Of a DNA stretch of 64,000 nucleotides, positions 32,077-40,514 are shown piece by piece. Made by a program: the position numbers and the translations under genes. Under the pieces are notes generated by a model, which worked only from the letters and a program-made list of their open reading frames with translations, did no database searches and was not told the DNA's origin. The DNA is from Synechococcus sp. AG-683-C23 (GTDB lineage: Bacteria > Cyanobacteriota > Cyanobacteriia > PCC-6307 > Cyanobiaceae), in assembly GCA_003208835.1 (NCBI GenBank), contig QCVD01000001.1, positions 102,089 to 166,088 on the forward strand. The letters are read 5' to 3'. Every line of letters begins with the position of its first letter. Positions within the stretch are counted from its first letter, which is position 1.

Positions 32077-32278
32077 ACGATGCTTTTAACCATCCCCCGT
32101 CACGATCGAGAGGTAGAGAACCGGTCGAATCCAGCCATCGTGGGTGGCGGTCCGGTGCAAATAAATGGTCGAAGCCATCGGCCTCGATCGAGCAATCGGA
32201 TCAAATTCAACGCAAAACCACTGGGGTTGGCCACCCACCGCCCCATAGATTCATGAATTCATTTGGGCGAGCGAGCCG

Positions 32279-33574
32279 GTGATCGAGCGCTATACCCTCC
32301 CCGAGATGGGAGCCATCTGGAGTGAGCAAGCCAAATTTCAAAGTTGGCTCGACGTGGAAATTGCAGCCACCGAAGCCAACTGTCGCCTCGGCCGTGTGCC
32401 AGAAGAGGCCCTCAAAACGATTAAAAACAAAGCCTCCTTTTCCGTCGAGCGGATTTTAGAAATTGAGGCAGAGGTCCGTCATGACGTGATCGCCTTCCTC
32501 ACCAATGTGAATGAACATGTCGGAGATGCTGGCCGGCATATCCACGTCGGCATGACCAGTTCAGATGTTTTGGATACGGGCTTAGCCCTACAGATGAAAC
32601 GCTCGGTCGTGCTGCTGCGCGCGGAACTCGATGCCCTCGCCGATGCCCTCAGAACGTTGGCCCGTGCGCACAAAAACACGGAGATGATCGGACGCTCCCA
32701 CGCCATCCACGGCGAGCCGATCACCTTTGGGTTCAAAGTGGCCGGCTGGCTGGCCGAAACCGAACGAAACCGCAGCAGGCTCGAACGCTTGGAAGCCGAT
32801 GTGGCTGTTGGACAAATCAGTGGAGCAATGGGCACCTATGCCAATACCGATCCACAAGTGGAAAAGATCAGTTGCGACATCCTCGGGTTAACTCCAGACA
32901 CGGCAAGCACCCAGGTGATCTCCCGTGATCGCCATGCGGATTACGTGCAAACCCTGGCCCTGGTAGCAGCATCCCTCGAGAGGTTTTCCACGGAAATTCG
33001 CAACCTCCAACGCACCGATGTACTCGAAGTCGAGGAAAACTTCGCCAAGGGACAAAAGGGCAGTTCCGCGATGCCCCACAAACGCAATCCGATCCGTAGC
33101 GAACGGATCAGTGGACTCGCCAGGGTGATTCGCAGTTACACCATTGCAGCTCTTGAAAATGTCACCCTGTGGCATGAGCGCGACATCAGCCACAGCTCGA
33201 CAGAGCGGATGATGCTGCCGGACTGTTCTGTCACCCTGCACTTCATGTTGCGCGAGATGACGGCGGTCGTCCAAGGGTTAGGGGTTTATTCCGACAACAT
33301 GCGCCGCAACATGAATATTTATGGTGGGGTGGTCTTCAGTCAGCGCGTGCTTCTCGCCCTCGTCAGCACCGGAATGAGTCGGGAAGATGCTTATCGCATC
33401 GTCCAACGCAACGCCCACACGGCTTGGAATACGGAGGGAGGCAACTTCCGCGCCAACCTCGAACGCGATGCTGATGTAACAGCACATCTCTCCGGAGACC
33501 AATTAGCCACGTGCTTCAGCACCGACGTTCACCAGGACAACCTCAACGTGATATGGCAACGCCTGGGGATTTAA
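32279..33574 (+). CDS. purB: Adenylosuccinate lyase
   Basis: MIERYTLPEMGAIWSEQAKFQSWLDVEIAATEA...GMTSSDVLDTGLALQ...GSSAMPHKRNPIRSERISGLAR; GTG start. Confidence 0.97.
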   Translation: MIERYTLPEMGAIWSEQAKFQSWLDVEIAATEANCRLGRVPEEALKTIKNKASFSVERILEIEAEVRHDVIAFLTNVNEHVGDAGRHIHVGMTSSDVLDTGLALQMKRSVVLLRAELDALADALRTLARAHKNTEMIGRSHAIHGEPITFGFKVAGWLAETERNRSRLERLEADVAVGQISGAMGTYANTDPQVEKISCDILGLTPDTASTQVISRDRHADYVQTLALVAASLERFSTEIRNLQRTDVLEVEENFAKGQKGSSAMPHKRNPIRSERISGLARVIRSYTIAALENVTLWHERDISHSSTERMMLPDCSVTLHFMLREMTAVVQGLGVYSDNMRRNMNIYGGVVFSQRVLLALVSTGMSREDAYRIVQRNAHTAWNTEGGNFRANLERDADVTAHLSGDQLATCFSTDVHQDNLNVIWQRLGI

Positions 33575-34734
33575 TTTCCTGCTCCGGGGAGACCCAAAAT
33601 TCGCAATACGGATGCCGCGTCCACAATTGGGTCTAGGGGTTCCAGGGCGAGGTTCATACCATCTGTGAATTTGGCAAGAATATTTCGATCAACCACCACG
33701 ACATCACCACTCCGCAAGGGAGGGTTGTTGGCACTACTCATCTCCGAACCCGGACTAAACGACATTTGTTTAATCGTGGTGCGGCCCTCTCCATCCATCC
33801 GAATCAAATCAACCCGCGACACACTGGCCCGGGAGCTCAACCCGCCCGATGCAAGAATCGCCTGCGAAAGGGGAGCATTGGAGGGAATCTCCACTAACCC
33901 CGGTAAAGCCACCTCACCGACCACCTTCACAGCGATCGTTGAGGGGGCGAAATTCGACGACGCTGTTGTAATTAGATCGGCATTAATCGGAGCATTCGCC
34001 TTCAAAACCCGAATGCTGTCGCCGTCGTAAATCAATGGATTCGGGGCAAAGCCGCCCTGCTTCAAAACAGTGAGGTAGTCGAAGACATAACGCTTTGAGC
34101 TAGCTCCCCGTTGATGGGAGGGCCGAAGCAATTCCAACCGGGAAAGATCCCCCATTGCTGCAACCCCTCCAGCCCGCTGGATCACATCGACCATGGTGGG
34201 CCAACCACCGCCACTACCCAGCTCTTCATCGCTCGAGAATCTCCCTTGGCTATTCACGGGGAGTGTGAAGACTCCTGGGCGACCAACCTGACCTGTCACC
34301 GTGACGCGCACTGGCCGTTGCTCGACAAGATCTAGATAGACAATCGGTCGTCGAAGGATCTGGCTATAACCTTTAGTAATCCGTTGACGCGCCTCATCCA
34401 TCGTCAGGCCCCATACGTCCATTGTTCCCAAGCGGGGCAAATTGATCGTGCCGTCGCTGAGCACTTGCACAGAGGCCTCATAACCCGAAATCTTGAACAC
34501 CGACATCACCAACTTGTCGCCAGGGCCGAGCCGATACCGATAGGAGGCTTCAGGGAAAGGGCTGACGGAAACAGATATTGGTTTAGGAAATGCCGTCGGT
34601 GCTGGACGGGATGAAACCTTCAGCCAATTCCGCCTTTCCTCCGCCCGCACGCTCCCTCCCCAGATGAGCGACACGCTCAACATCCAAGCAGCGGCGATGC
34701 CTGCAAACAATCCGGAGCGAAGGATGAAAAACAT
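33571..34734 (-). CDS. Second polysaccharide export outer-membrane protein (Wza/KpsD-like)
   Basis: YRLGPGDKLVMSVFKISGYEASVQVLSDGTINLPRLGTMDVWGLTMDEARQRIT...VTVTGQVGRPGVFTL. Confidence 0.88.
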   Translation of the reverse strand: MFFILRSGLFAGIAAAWMLSVSLIWGGSVRAEERRNWLKVSSRPAPTAFPKPISVSVSPFPEASYRYRLGPGDKLVMSVFKISGYEASVQVLSDGTINLPRLGTMDVWGLTMDEARQRITKGYSQILRRPIVYLDLVEQRPVRVTVTGQVGRPGVFTLPVNSQGRFSSDEELGSGGGWPTMVDVIQRAGGVAAMGDLSRLELLRPSHQRGASSKRYVFDYLTVLKQGGFAPNPLIYDGDSIRVLKANAPINADLITTASSNFAPSTIAVKVVGEVALPGLVEIPSNAPLSQAILASGGLSSRASVSRVDLIRMDGEGRTTIKQMSFSPGSEMSSANNPPLRSGDVVVVDRNILAKFTDGMNLALEPLDPIVDAASVLRILGLPGAGN

Positions 34735-34809
34735 TGGAGAAAAAAAGGGGTGATCTGCTGAAAAATTTTTTCCAATCTTCCCGCATAATGCCTTTTATAA
34801 GCTGGGCCC

Positions 34810-35751
34810 ATGGCACTGACAGGATCTGCCACCCCGGATGACGTTCTTCTCCCAAGGGGTTGGAACGGCTCCGAGCAAGACAGCAGTCGACTCTTCACAC
34901 TGGACGGGCTCGAGCTCCATCTCATCGCAGGGAGACAGTTTGGTCCAGTGGCCGAAGCCGTTGGGACGCTGCGAGAGTCCACCTATCGAGAGCAGCTGTC
35001 CGGTTCAGGCAACAGGCTTGATCTAGATGGACGCGACCCCTACTACGACCATCTCCTGCTCCTAGACGTAGAGAGTGGGGCTCTCGCAGGATCAGCGCGG
35101 TTGCAATTCATCCCCTTCGGCGCTCCGAGCTCTGATTTACCAAAAGCTAAAGCCTCCTATCTCGAGCACGTTTATCCGGGGATCAAAGCGCTGCTATCCC
35201 AGCGACAACATCACGTCGAGATTGGACGAGTCGCCCTCGCGCAACGGTTCCAACGCCAGCCCCATTCCTTGATGGCCCTATTCAGAGGAGGACTGCTTAT
35301 TTCCTCCCTGTCTGGGTACAGCACCCTGCATGGCCTGGTGTCTTACAACCATTTCGCGTTTTCCGACTCCGTCAATGCCACCTTTTTAAGCGCGCTGATG
35401 CGCCCTCCTTATCGCCGGACAAATCTTGCTCTGCCCGTGCCCCGTCACCCTGTTCCCTCGATCGAGAGCAGCGATAAGCCCTATCCGATCGACAACGTTC
35501 AAGCCTTGGAATTGGCGTTGCGCAACGACTACGACGAGGAATTCCGTCTGCCTGTTCTGTTACGGCAGTACTTCAATCTGATGGGAGCACAGGTATGCGA
35601 CCTTTCGCTGGCAAAAGATTTCAATCAAATCACTGAAATCCTCATGGCTGCAGAGCTCAACAATCTTCCAAAGGAACGTCTGAATTACTTTATTGATGTG
35701 CCGCATCAACCGATCTACCAGCGCTTCAGCTGGTACCGAGGACAAGACTGA
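34810..35751 (+). CDS. GNAT-type acyltransferase, OlsB-like (acyl-ACP-dependent N-acyltransferase family)
   Basis: VGTLRESTYREQL...LDLDGRDPYYDHLLLLDVESGALAGSARLQFIPF...HHVEIGRVALAQRFQRQPHSLMALFRGGLL: layout of OlsB/LuxI-like GNATs. Confidence 0.65.
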   Translation: MALTGSATPDDVLLPRGWNGSEQDSSRLFTLDGLELHLIAGRQFGPVAEAVGTLRESTYREQLSGSGNRLDLDGRDPYYDHLLLLDVESGALAGSARLQFIPFGAPSSDLPKAKASYLEHVYPGIKALLSQRQHHVEIGRVALAQRFQRQPHSLMALFRGGLLISSLSGYSTLHGLVSYNHFAFSDSVNATFLSALMRPPYRRTNLALPVPRHPVPSIESSDKPYPIDNVQALELALRNDYDEEFRLPVLLRQYFNLMGAQVCDLSLAKDFNQITEILMAAELNNLPKERLNYFIDVPHQPIYQRFSWYRGQD

Positions 35752-35789
35752 GCCTGCTCACGCTGGTAAGTTAGCAAAATCATGGTCTG

Positions 35790-36080
35790 GTGCTCGTATT
35801 GGCCGAGGTCCTCCCCGACAAGCACGCGCTAAAGGGACGCCTTGTGGAGATCCTTCATCGCATCTCAGGTGCTGACCCTGCCCTGATAACGGCAGAAGCC
35901 CGGCTAATGGAAGACATCGGTATCGACTCGCTGGGCTTTTACGAAATATTGATCGAAGCCGATACCTGTTTCGGGATTCGCATCCCAGAGGAAACCCTGC
36001 TGCAATTCCGCACTGTCGGTGATATTCAGACCCATCTGGAGTCGCTAGAGCTCACTCAAGTCAATGCCGAAAACACCTGA
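35790..36080 (+). CDS. Acyl carrier protein
   Basis: LMEDIGIDSLGFYEILIEADTCFGIRIPEETLLQFRTVGDIQTHLE; DSL phosphopantetheine site with Ser at about 35928. Confidence 0.88.
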   Translation: MLVLAEVLPDKHALKGRLVEILHRISGADPALITAEARLMEDIGIDSLGFYEILIEADTCFGIRIPEETLLQFRTVGDIQTHLESLELTQVNAENT

Positions 36081-37323
36081 ACGTTCGGCCATCGTTGGCT
36101 GGGGTTCAGTCACCCCCCTCGGGTCCAATCCGCAAACCACTTGGGAAGCAGCCCTTGGCGGTCGCTCTGGCATTCAAGCGTTGCATGACCTCTGGAGCAC
36201 CGACCTAGCAACTCGCATTGCCGGACGTGTAAAGGACTCGGCCTTTTCATCGCTAGAGCCCATTCTTCGCAGACGGGCCGATCGCTGCTCACAGCTTGCA
36301 TTATTGGCTGCACGACAAGCTTGGGGCATGGCCTTAGAGCGCGCACCTGGGCTTGATCCCGATCGTGTCGCCGTTGTGATCGGCACTGGGATTGGTGGAC
36401 TCTCCACCATGCATGAACAGCACATGCAACTCTCCGAAGGGGGGGCATCTCGGGTCAATCCGCTCACCGTACCGATGCTTATTCCAGATGCCCCTGCAGG
36501 CCAAGTCGCCATCGACTTAGGACTTCATGGCGGAGCCCATGCGCCCGTCTCGGCATGTGCATCCGGCGCTGAAGCCATGATGCTGGCCCAAATGTTGCTC
36601 AATGACGACCGTGCCGACTTGGTGCTCGCAGGGGGAACCGAAGCGCCGGTGAACAGGCTTGGACTTGTTGGGTTTTCCGCTATGCGCGCTCTGTCGTGCC
36701 GCAACGACGAGCCAGAGCAGGCCTCTCGCCCATACAGCCTCGACCGAGACGGCTTTGTGCTGTCGGAAGGCGCAGGGGTACTGGCGATGATGCGTGATCG
36801 AGATGCCCCTGCCGGTGCAGCCCTTGGCTGGCAACTCGCTAGTGGCAGCAGCAGCGATGGCCATCACATTGTGGCGCCAGAGCCGCAAGGGCTCCAGGCC
36901 AGTCGGGCGATTGACGATGCCCTACGGCGGGCTGACATCGATCCTGTAGATCTCTGCGCGGTTCAGGCCCATGCCACGGGCACCAGTCTCGGGGATCTTG
37001 CCGAAGCAAGAGCCTTGCGTCTCAGTTTTGGAACCGTTGGGGACTCCCTTCCGGTATATGCACCGAAGGGCCAGCTCGGTCACCTCTTAGGCGCCGCCGG
37101 ATCCGTCGAATCCATTTTAGGATTACAAGCCCTAAGAGAAGGCATTCTGCCTCAAAGCATCAACGCCGATCCTCTCGATCCAGGCGTAGATTTAGCAGTG
37201 ACAACTTCAGGAGCAGTGAAGCTTCCAGAACATCAATCAGAACGCTTCATGCTCAAAAATGCATTTGGCTTTGGCGGTCATAACATTAGCCTGGTTCTTG
37301 CTGCTGTAAGTAATAAAGCTTGA
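36064..37323 (+). CDS. Beta-ketoacyl-ACP synthase (FabF/KAS-II-like)
   Basis: Catalytic triad visible: VSACASGAEAM, AHATGTSLGD, GHLLGAAGSVES. Overlaps the ACP gene by 17 nt. Confidence 0.92.
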   Translation: MPKTPERSAIVGWGSVTPLGSNPQTTWEAALGGRSGIQALHDLWSTDLATRIAGRVKDSAFSSLEPILRRRADRCSQLALLAARQAWGMALERAPGLDPDRVAVVIGTGIGGLSTMHEQHMQLSEGGASRVNPLTVPMLIPDAPAGQVAIDLGLHGGAHAPVSACASGAEAMMLAQMLLNDDRADLVLAGGTEAPVNRLGLVGFSAMRALSCRNDEPEQASRPYSLDRDGFVLSEGAGVLAMMRDRDAPAGAALGWQLASGSSSDGHHIVAPEPQGLQASRAIDDALRRADIDPVDLCAVQAHATGTSLGDLAEARALRLSFGTVGDSLPVYAPKGQLGHLLGAAGSVESILGLQALREGILPQSINADPLDPGVDLAVTTSGAVKLPEHQSERFMLKNAFGFGGHNISLVLAAVSNKA

Positions 37324-38074
37324 CTGCTCGACTAAATCCTTCTCGATCGCGAGGGTCCGAAGGAAGATTGAGATCTGTTGATTTACCAAGATAACAATTA
37401 ATAGTGGAGGGCCTAGAAAAAATCCTCTTTAATAAAATTTTAAGCGGATTATACAAATCTTGTTCAGAAATTCTCAAGTTCTTGTAACCAAATGTCCAGG
37501 GTACGATGCGAGCGTTGTGCTTTCTAGCCAATACCCATGCACTAGCAGATACACGCTGAAGAATTGTTGTCTTAAGAGAGCCATTGGGTGCAATAATTAT
37601 GGCGCCATAGCGCCTCAATATCTCAGAAGATTTATACACAGCAGATCCCCGAGAGGACACATTTAAATGGTCCATTAATACATGCCCAGCATTCAAGGCA
37701 GACGACGAGAACCAAGGAAAAACTAGGCCCAAGTGAAGACCAGCTGTGGTAATACTGGGCACCCGCAAATACCCCTGCACCACAAAAACATCAAGAGGAT
37801 TTTGATGATTATACAAATAAATTATTGGCCGGGATTTACTCACTTCAAAAGACTGGTCCTGCACAGAAATAACAACCCGCACACCCATCGCACATAGAAC
37901 TAGCCTGGCAACAAGCGCCAAAAGATTTGAAGCCAATTTCTTTTGCCTCAACGCGAGCGCCCATAATTGAACTAAATAAACAACAAAAACAGATACAAGA
38001 GCAGATATACGCGCTACAGCACGAATCGGCACTAAAAGAATGTTTTTTAGATCATCAATCCTTAGTATCATCAA
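37286..38074 (-). CDS. PlsC-like acyltransferase, paralogous to the C-terminal domain of the adjacent KpsS fusion
   Basis: HX4D motif YNHQNPLDVFVVQ; IIIAPNGSLKTTILQRVSASAWVLARKHNARIVPW; C-terminus LPSDPRDREGFSRAVKLYYLQQ. Confidence 0.8.
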   Translation of the reverse strand: MMILRIDDLKNILLVPIRAVARISALVSVFVVYLVQLWALALRQKKLASNLLALVARLVLCAMGVRVVISVQDQSFEVSKSRPIIYLYNHQNPLDVFVVQGYLRVPSITTAGLHLGLVFPWFSSSALNAGHVLMDHLNVSSRGSAVYKSSEILRRYGAIIIAPNGSLKTTILQRVSASAWVLARKHNARIVPWTFGYKNLRISEQDLYNPLKILLKRIFSRPSTINCYLGKSTDLNLPSDPRDREGFSRAVKLYYLQQQEPG

Positions 38075-38110
38075 AATAAACGTATAACAGTCATATCATC
38101 CAAGATGTTC

Positions 38111-40243
38111 TTATTGCTCCCTGTAATACGCCTGAACCGAACGACTAAAGCCATCACGATCGCGGGGGTCTTGAGGGAGTTGAAGATCAGATGAGCGCCC
38201 GCGACGACAGTGGATCGTGCCCAGCGGTGCCGTTAACCGACGCAATAGCAAACGCAGCGGTTTGCAGTTGGCCCCAACAGCACCATCTATTCCCTCGTAG
38301 CAAAAAAGCCATGGAACGATGTTGGCCCCATAATGCCGGGCCAACATCCATGCGCTCGACGAGACCCGCTCCTCAATCGGTGTCAACAACGATCCGTTCA
38401 GGGCAATCATAATTTCACCGTGATCTCTCAACAACGTGGAGGCACTCATCAGGCCAGCAAGACGTGACTGGGGCTGTCGATGATCAAGGACCGCTGAACC
38501 GGCATTCCGCGCCGCAGCCGCATAACCAGGCAGCACCCACTTGAGATGCAACTGAGCCGTGGTGAAGCCAGGCAATTTGAGTATTGCCTGAATAACCAGG
38601 CAATCATACGGACTGCGGTGATTAAAAATGTGCACCAAGGGGGTACCAGGCTGTTCAGAGGGTTGGCTGTCGTCCACCACCACTTGCACCCCCAAGGCCC
38701 GCAGGGCTCCAGCAGACGCCAAGGTCATCAATTGGGCCGCCAAGTCCGGTCGACGGAGCAGTACCGCGGGAAGTCGCAGGCCGTACAGCACAAATCCAAG
38801 GCCAGCCCATGCCATACGGGAGGCCAACCGAGCAGTCAAGACCAACGAATTGCGAATCACAGGCGACTTCAACACCGGCAACGTGCGAGGAGACTCCAGC
38901 TGGCGGGCTTCCGGACCGATCGGAAAGGTGGTGCGGAATGGGAAGTCCCCATCGAAATTGCCATTCACCTGCGTGCTCATCACGAGATGGTTGTAAAAGC
39001 GATAAAAAAGCGGCCGATCACTAGGCTGAGGATCACGCCAGAAGTCGTCGAGGGGCTTCTGATCCGTAAGACCCTCCAAGTTGTAAAAGGTGTTGCCCAT
39101 CGTCTTGGTGGGTACCGCATGGAACAGTGATTGCAGGCCCACCGTGCTGTTCACCGTGATCACACCACGACACGTTCTTAGATACCGGCTTAAGGGGCCA
39201 TCGTGGAAATAGTGCACCCGGCCGACAACGCCATAACGTCGGGCTAACAGGACAATCAACAGGCCGTAATTGTTGTAGCCCCGATCGCGCGGATGATGTT
39301 TAAAGGCCAGTTGATCCGAAGCATGGGCATGTTCGGAGAAAGACCGGATTACATCTTCAATGAAATCGTGCATGCCCCGGTAGGGGGATCCCATTTGAAT
39401 TTGAGAATCGCTAGAAACCTGCAGAACAGAGAGAAAAAATGACTCATGCTCCAGTAGCCGCCGCTTCACATCTCTCTCGGTCCAGCGGTACAGCCAATAG
39501 CGCCAGCTACCGCGCACCTGGCACCACAAAAAACGTGGAGAAGGCTGCAGTTTGTGCTCCCCTTCGATGATGGGGTAATCGGTGAAAGCATGCTGAATAA
39601 ACGTGGGCGCTTTCCAGGCCTTGCGCCATCGCGATCCCGGATCAAGAACGATGTCTTGGGGCAGTTGATCCACAGGAGCGAGGTTCTGATAAAACTCGAC
39701 TGGCTTGTTGAGATTGGAGCGAGCATTCACCCGATCACGCTCCAACGTGATGTAGTTCGGGCGTAGATAGCCAAGTTCAAACACCCACGCTTCGATATCT
39801 AGCGACTGAGCTTCTTCAATCGCGATCCGGTGGGGAATGATGAAATCGCCATACATAAAGATGTGGCGAATGCCGCGCTCCTGGAGCAGACGTCGTACAA
39901 ACGGACGCCATGCCTCCATATCACCGCTGAACGGCACGGTCACCTCAGACGAGAACCCAAATTCCCGCAACGGGAACACCACTTTGGTTACAGGAATGCC
40001 GCAGCCCCTGAGGTAATTGCAATACCGAGCAAAAAACAGACCAATCGGACCCATCAAGAGGAGGACAGGACCATCAATGCGCACTTGTACCAGTGCCGGC
40101 GCCCGTCCCCTACCCAAATCGCTCACCATCGGGTGTATCAGTATGAAATCCTGGCATGCCCTAACGACGGCGCAATCGACCCCAGTGGCGAAATAAGGCC
40201 TGCACCAGCGTGCGGCGTGGGGGAGGGGCTTCTTTCCAAGCAA
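38111..40243 (-). CDS. KpsS-like capsule transferase fused to a C-terminal PlsC-like acyltransferase domain (probable start near 40129)
   Basis: N-terminus PVLLLMGPIGLFFARYCNYLRGCGIPVTKV...GVITVNSTVGLQSLFHAVPTKTMGNTFYN (KpsS-type); C-terminus FNHRSPYDCLVIQ (HX4D), IALNGSLLTPIEERVSSSAWMLARHYGANIVPW, LPQDPRDRDGFSRSVQAYYREQ. Confidence 0.8.
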   Translation of the reverse strand: MLGKKPLPHAARWCRPYFATGVDCAVVRACQDFILIHPMVSDLGRGRAPALVQVRIDGPVLLLMGPIGLFFARYCNYLRGCGIPVTKVVFPLREFGFSSEVTVPFSGDMEAWRPFVRRLLQERGIRHIFMYGDFIIPHRIAIEEAQSLDIEAWVFELGYLRPNYITLERDRVNARSNLNKPVEFYQNLAPVDQLPQDIVLDPGSRWRKAWKAPTFIQHAFTDYPIIEGEHKLQPSPRFLWCQVRGSWRYWLYRWTERDVKRRLLEHESFFLSVLQVSSDSQIQMGSPYRGMHDFIEDVIRSFSEHAHASDQLAFKHHPRDRGYNNYGLLIVLLARRYGVVGRVHYFHDGPLSRYLRTCRGVITVNSTVGLQSLFHAVPTKTMGNTFYNLEGLTDQKPLDDFWRDPQPSDRPLFYRFYNHLVMSTQVNGNFDGDFPFRTTFPIGPEARQLESPRTLPVLKSPVIRNSLVLTARLASRMAWAGLGFVLYGLRLPAVLLRRPDLAAQLMTLASAGALRALGVQVVVDDSQPSEQPGTPLVHIFNHRSPYDCLVIQAILKLPGFTTAQLHLKWVLPGYAAAARNAGSAVLDHRQPQSRLAGLMSASTLLRDHGEIMIALNGSLLTPIEERVSSSAWMLARHYGANIVPWLFCYEGIDGAVGANCKPLRLLLRRLTAPLGTIHCRRGRSSDLQLPQDPRDRDGFSRSVQAYYREQ

Positions 40244-40514
40244 TCAATTCATCAATAGCCTGCTCAGGAGTGATGAACCATCCACTGCCACGACTGACGT
40301 AGCGGGGGTACTCGATCAAGGCGGCATGCACGAGCGCATCAAGCGAGAGGGAACGGCCTCGCCTCGAACAGGTTTCACGATCACTGGTCAACCCCCAGCC
40401 CGCATAAAAAGGCAAACCCCAGCAATGCACCTCCACGCCACGCAGAAGGCCCTCAAATCCAGCCAGGGATGTGAGCACATGCAATGCGTCGACCTGGGTA
40501 AAAAAGCTGATCAA
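40161..40514 (-). CDS. kpsC: C-terminal segment of KpsC in a shifted frame
   Basis: [69 protein letters not shown], matching the equivalent segment of the first KpsC repeat ([32 protein letters not shown]). Confidence 0.85.
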   Translation of the reverse strand: [117 protein letters not shown]

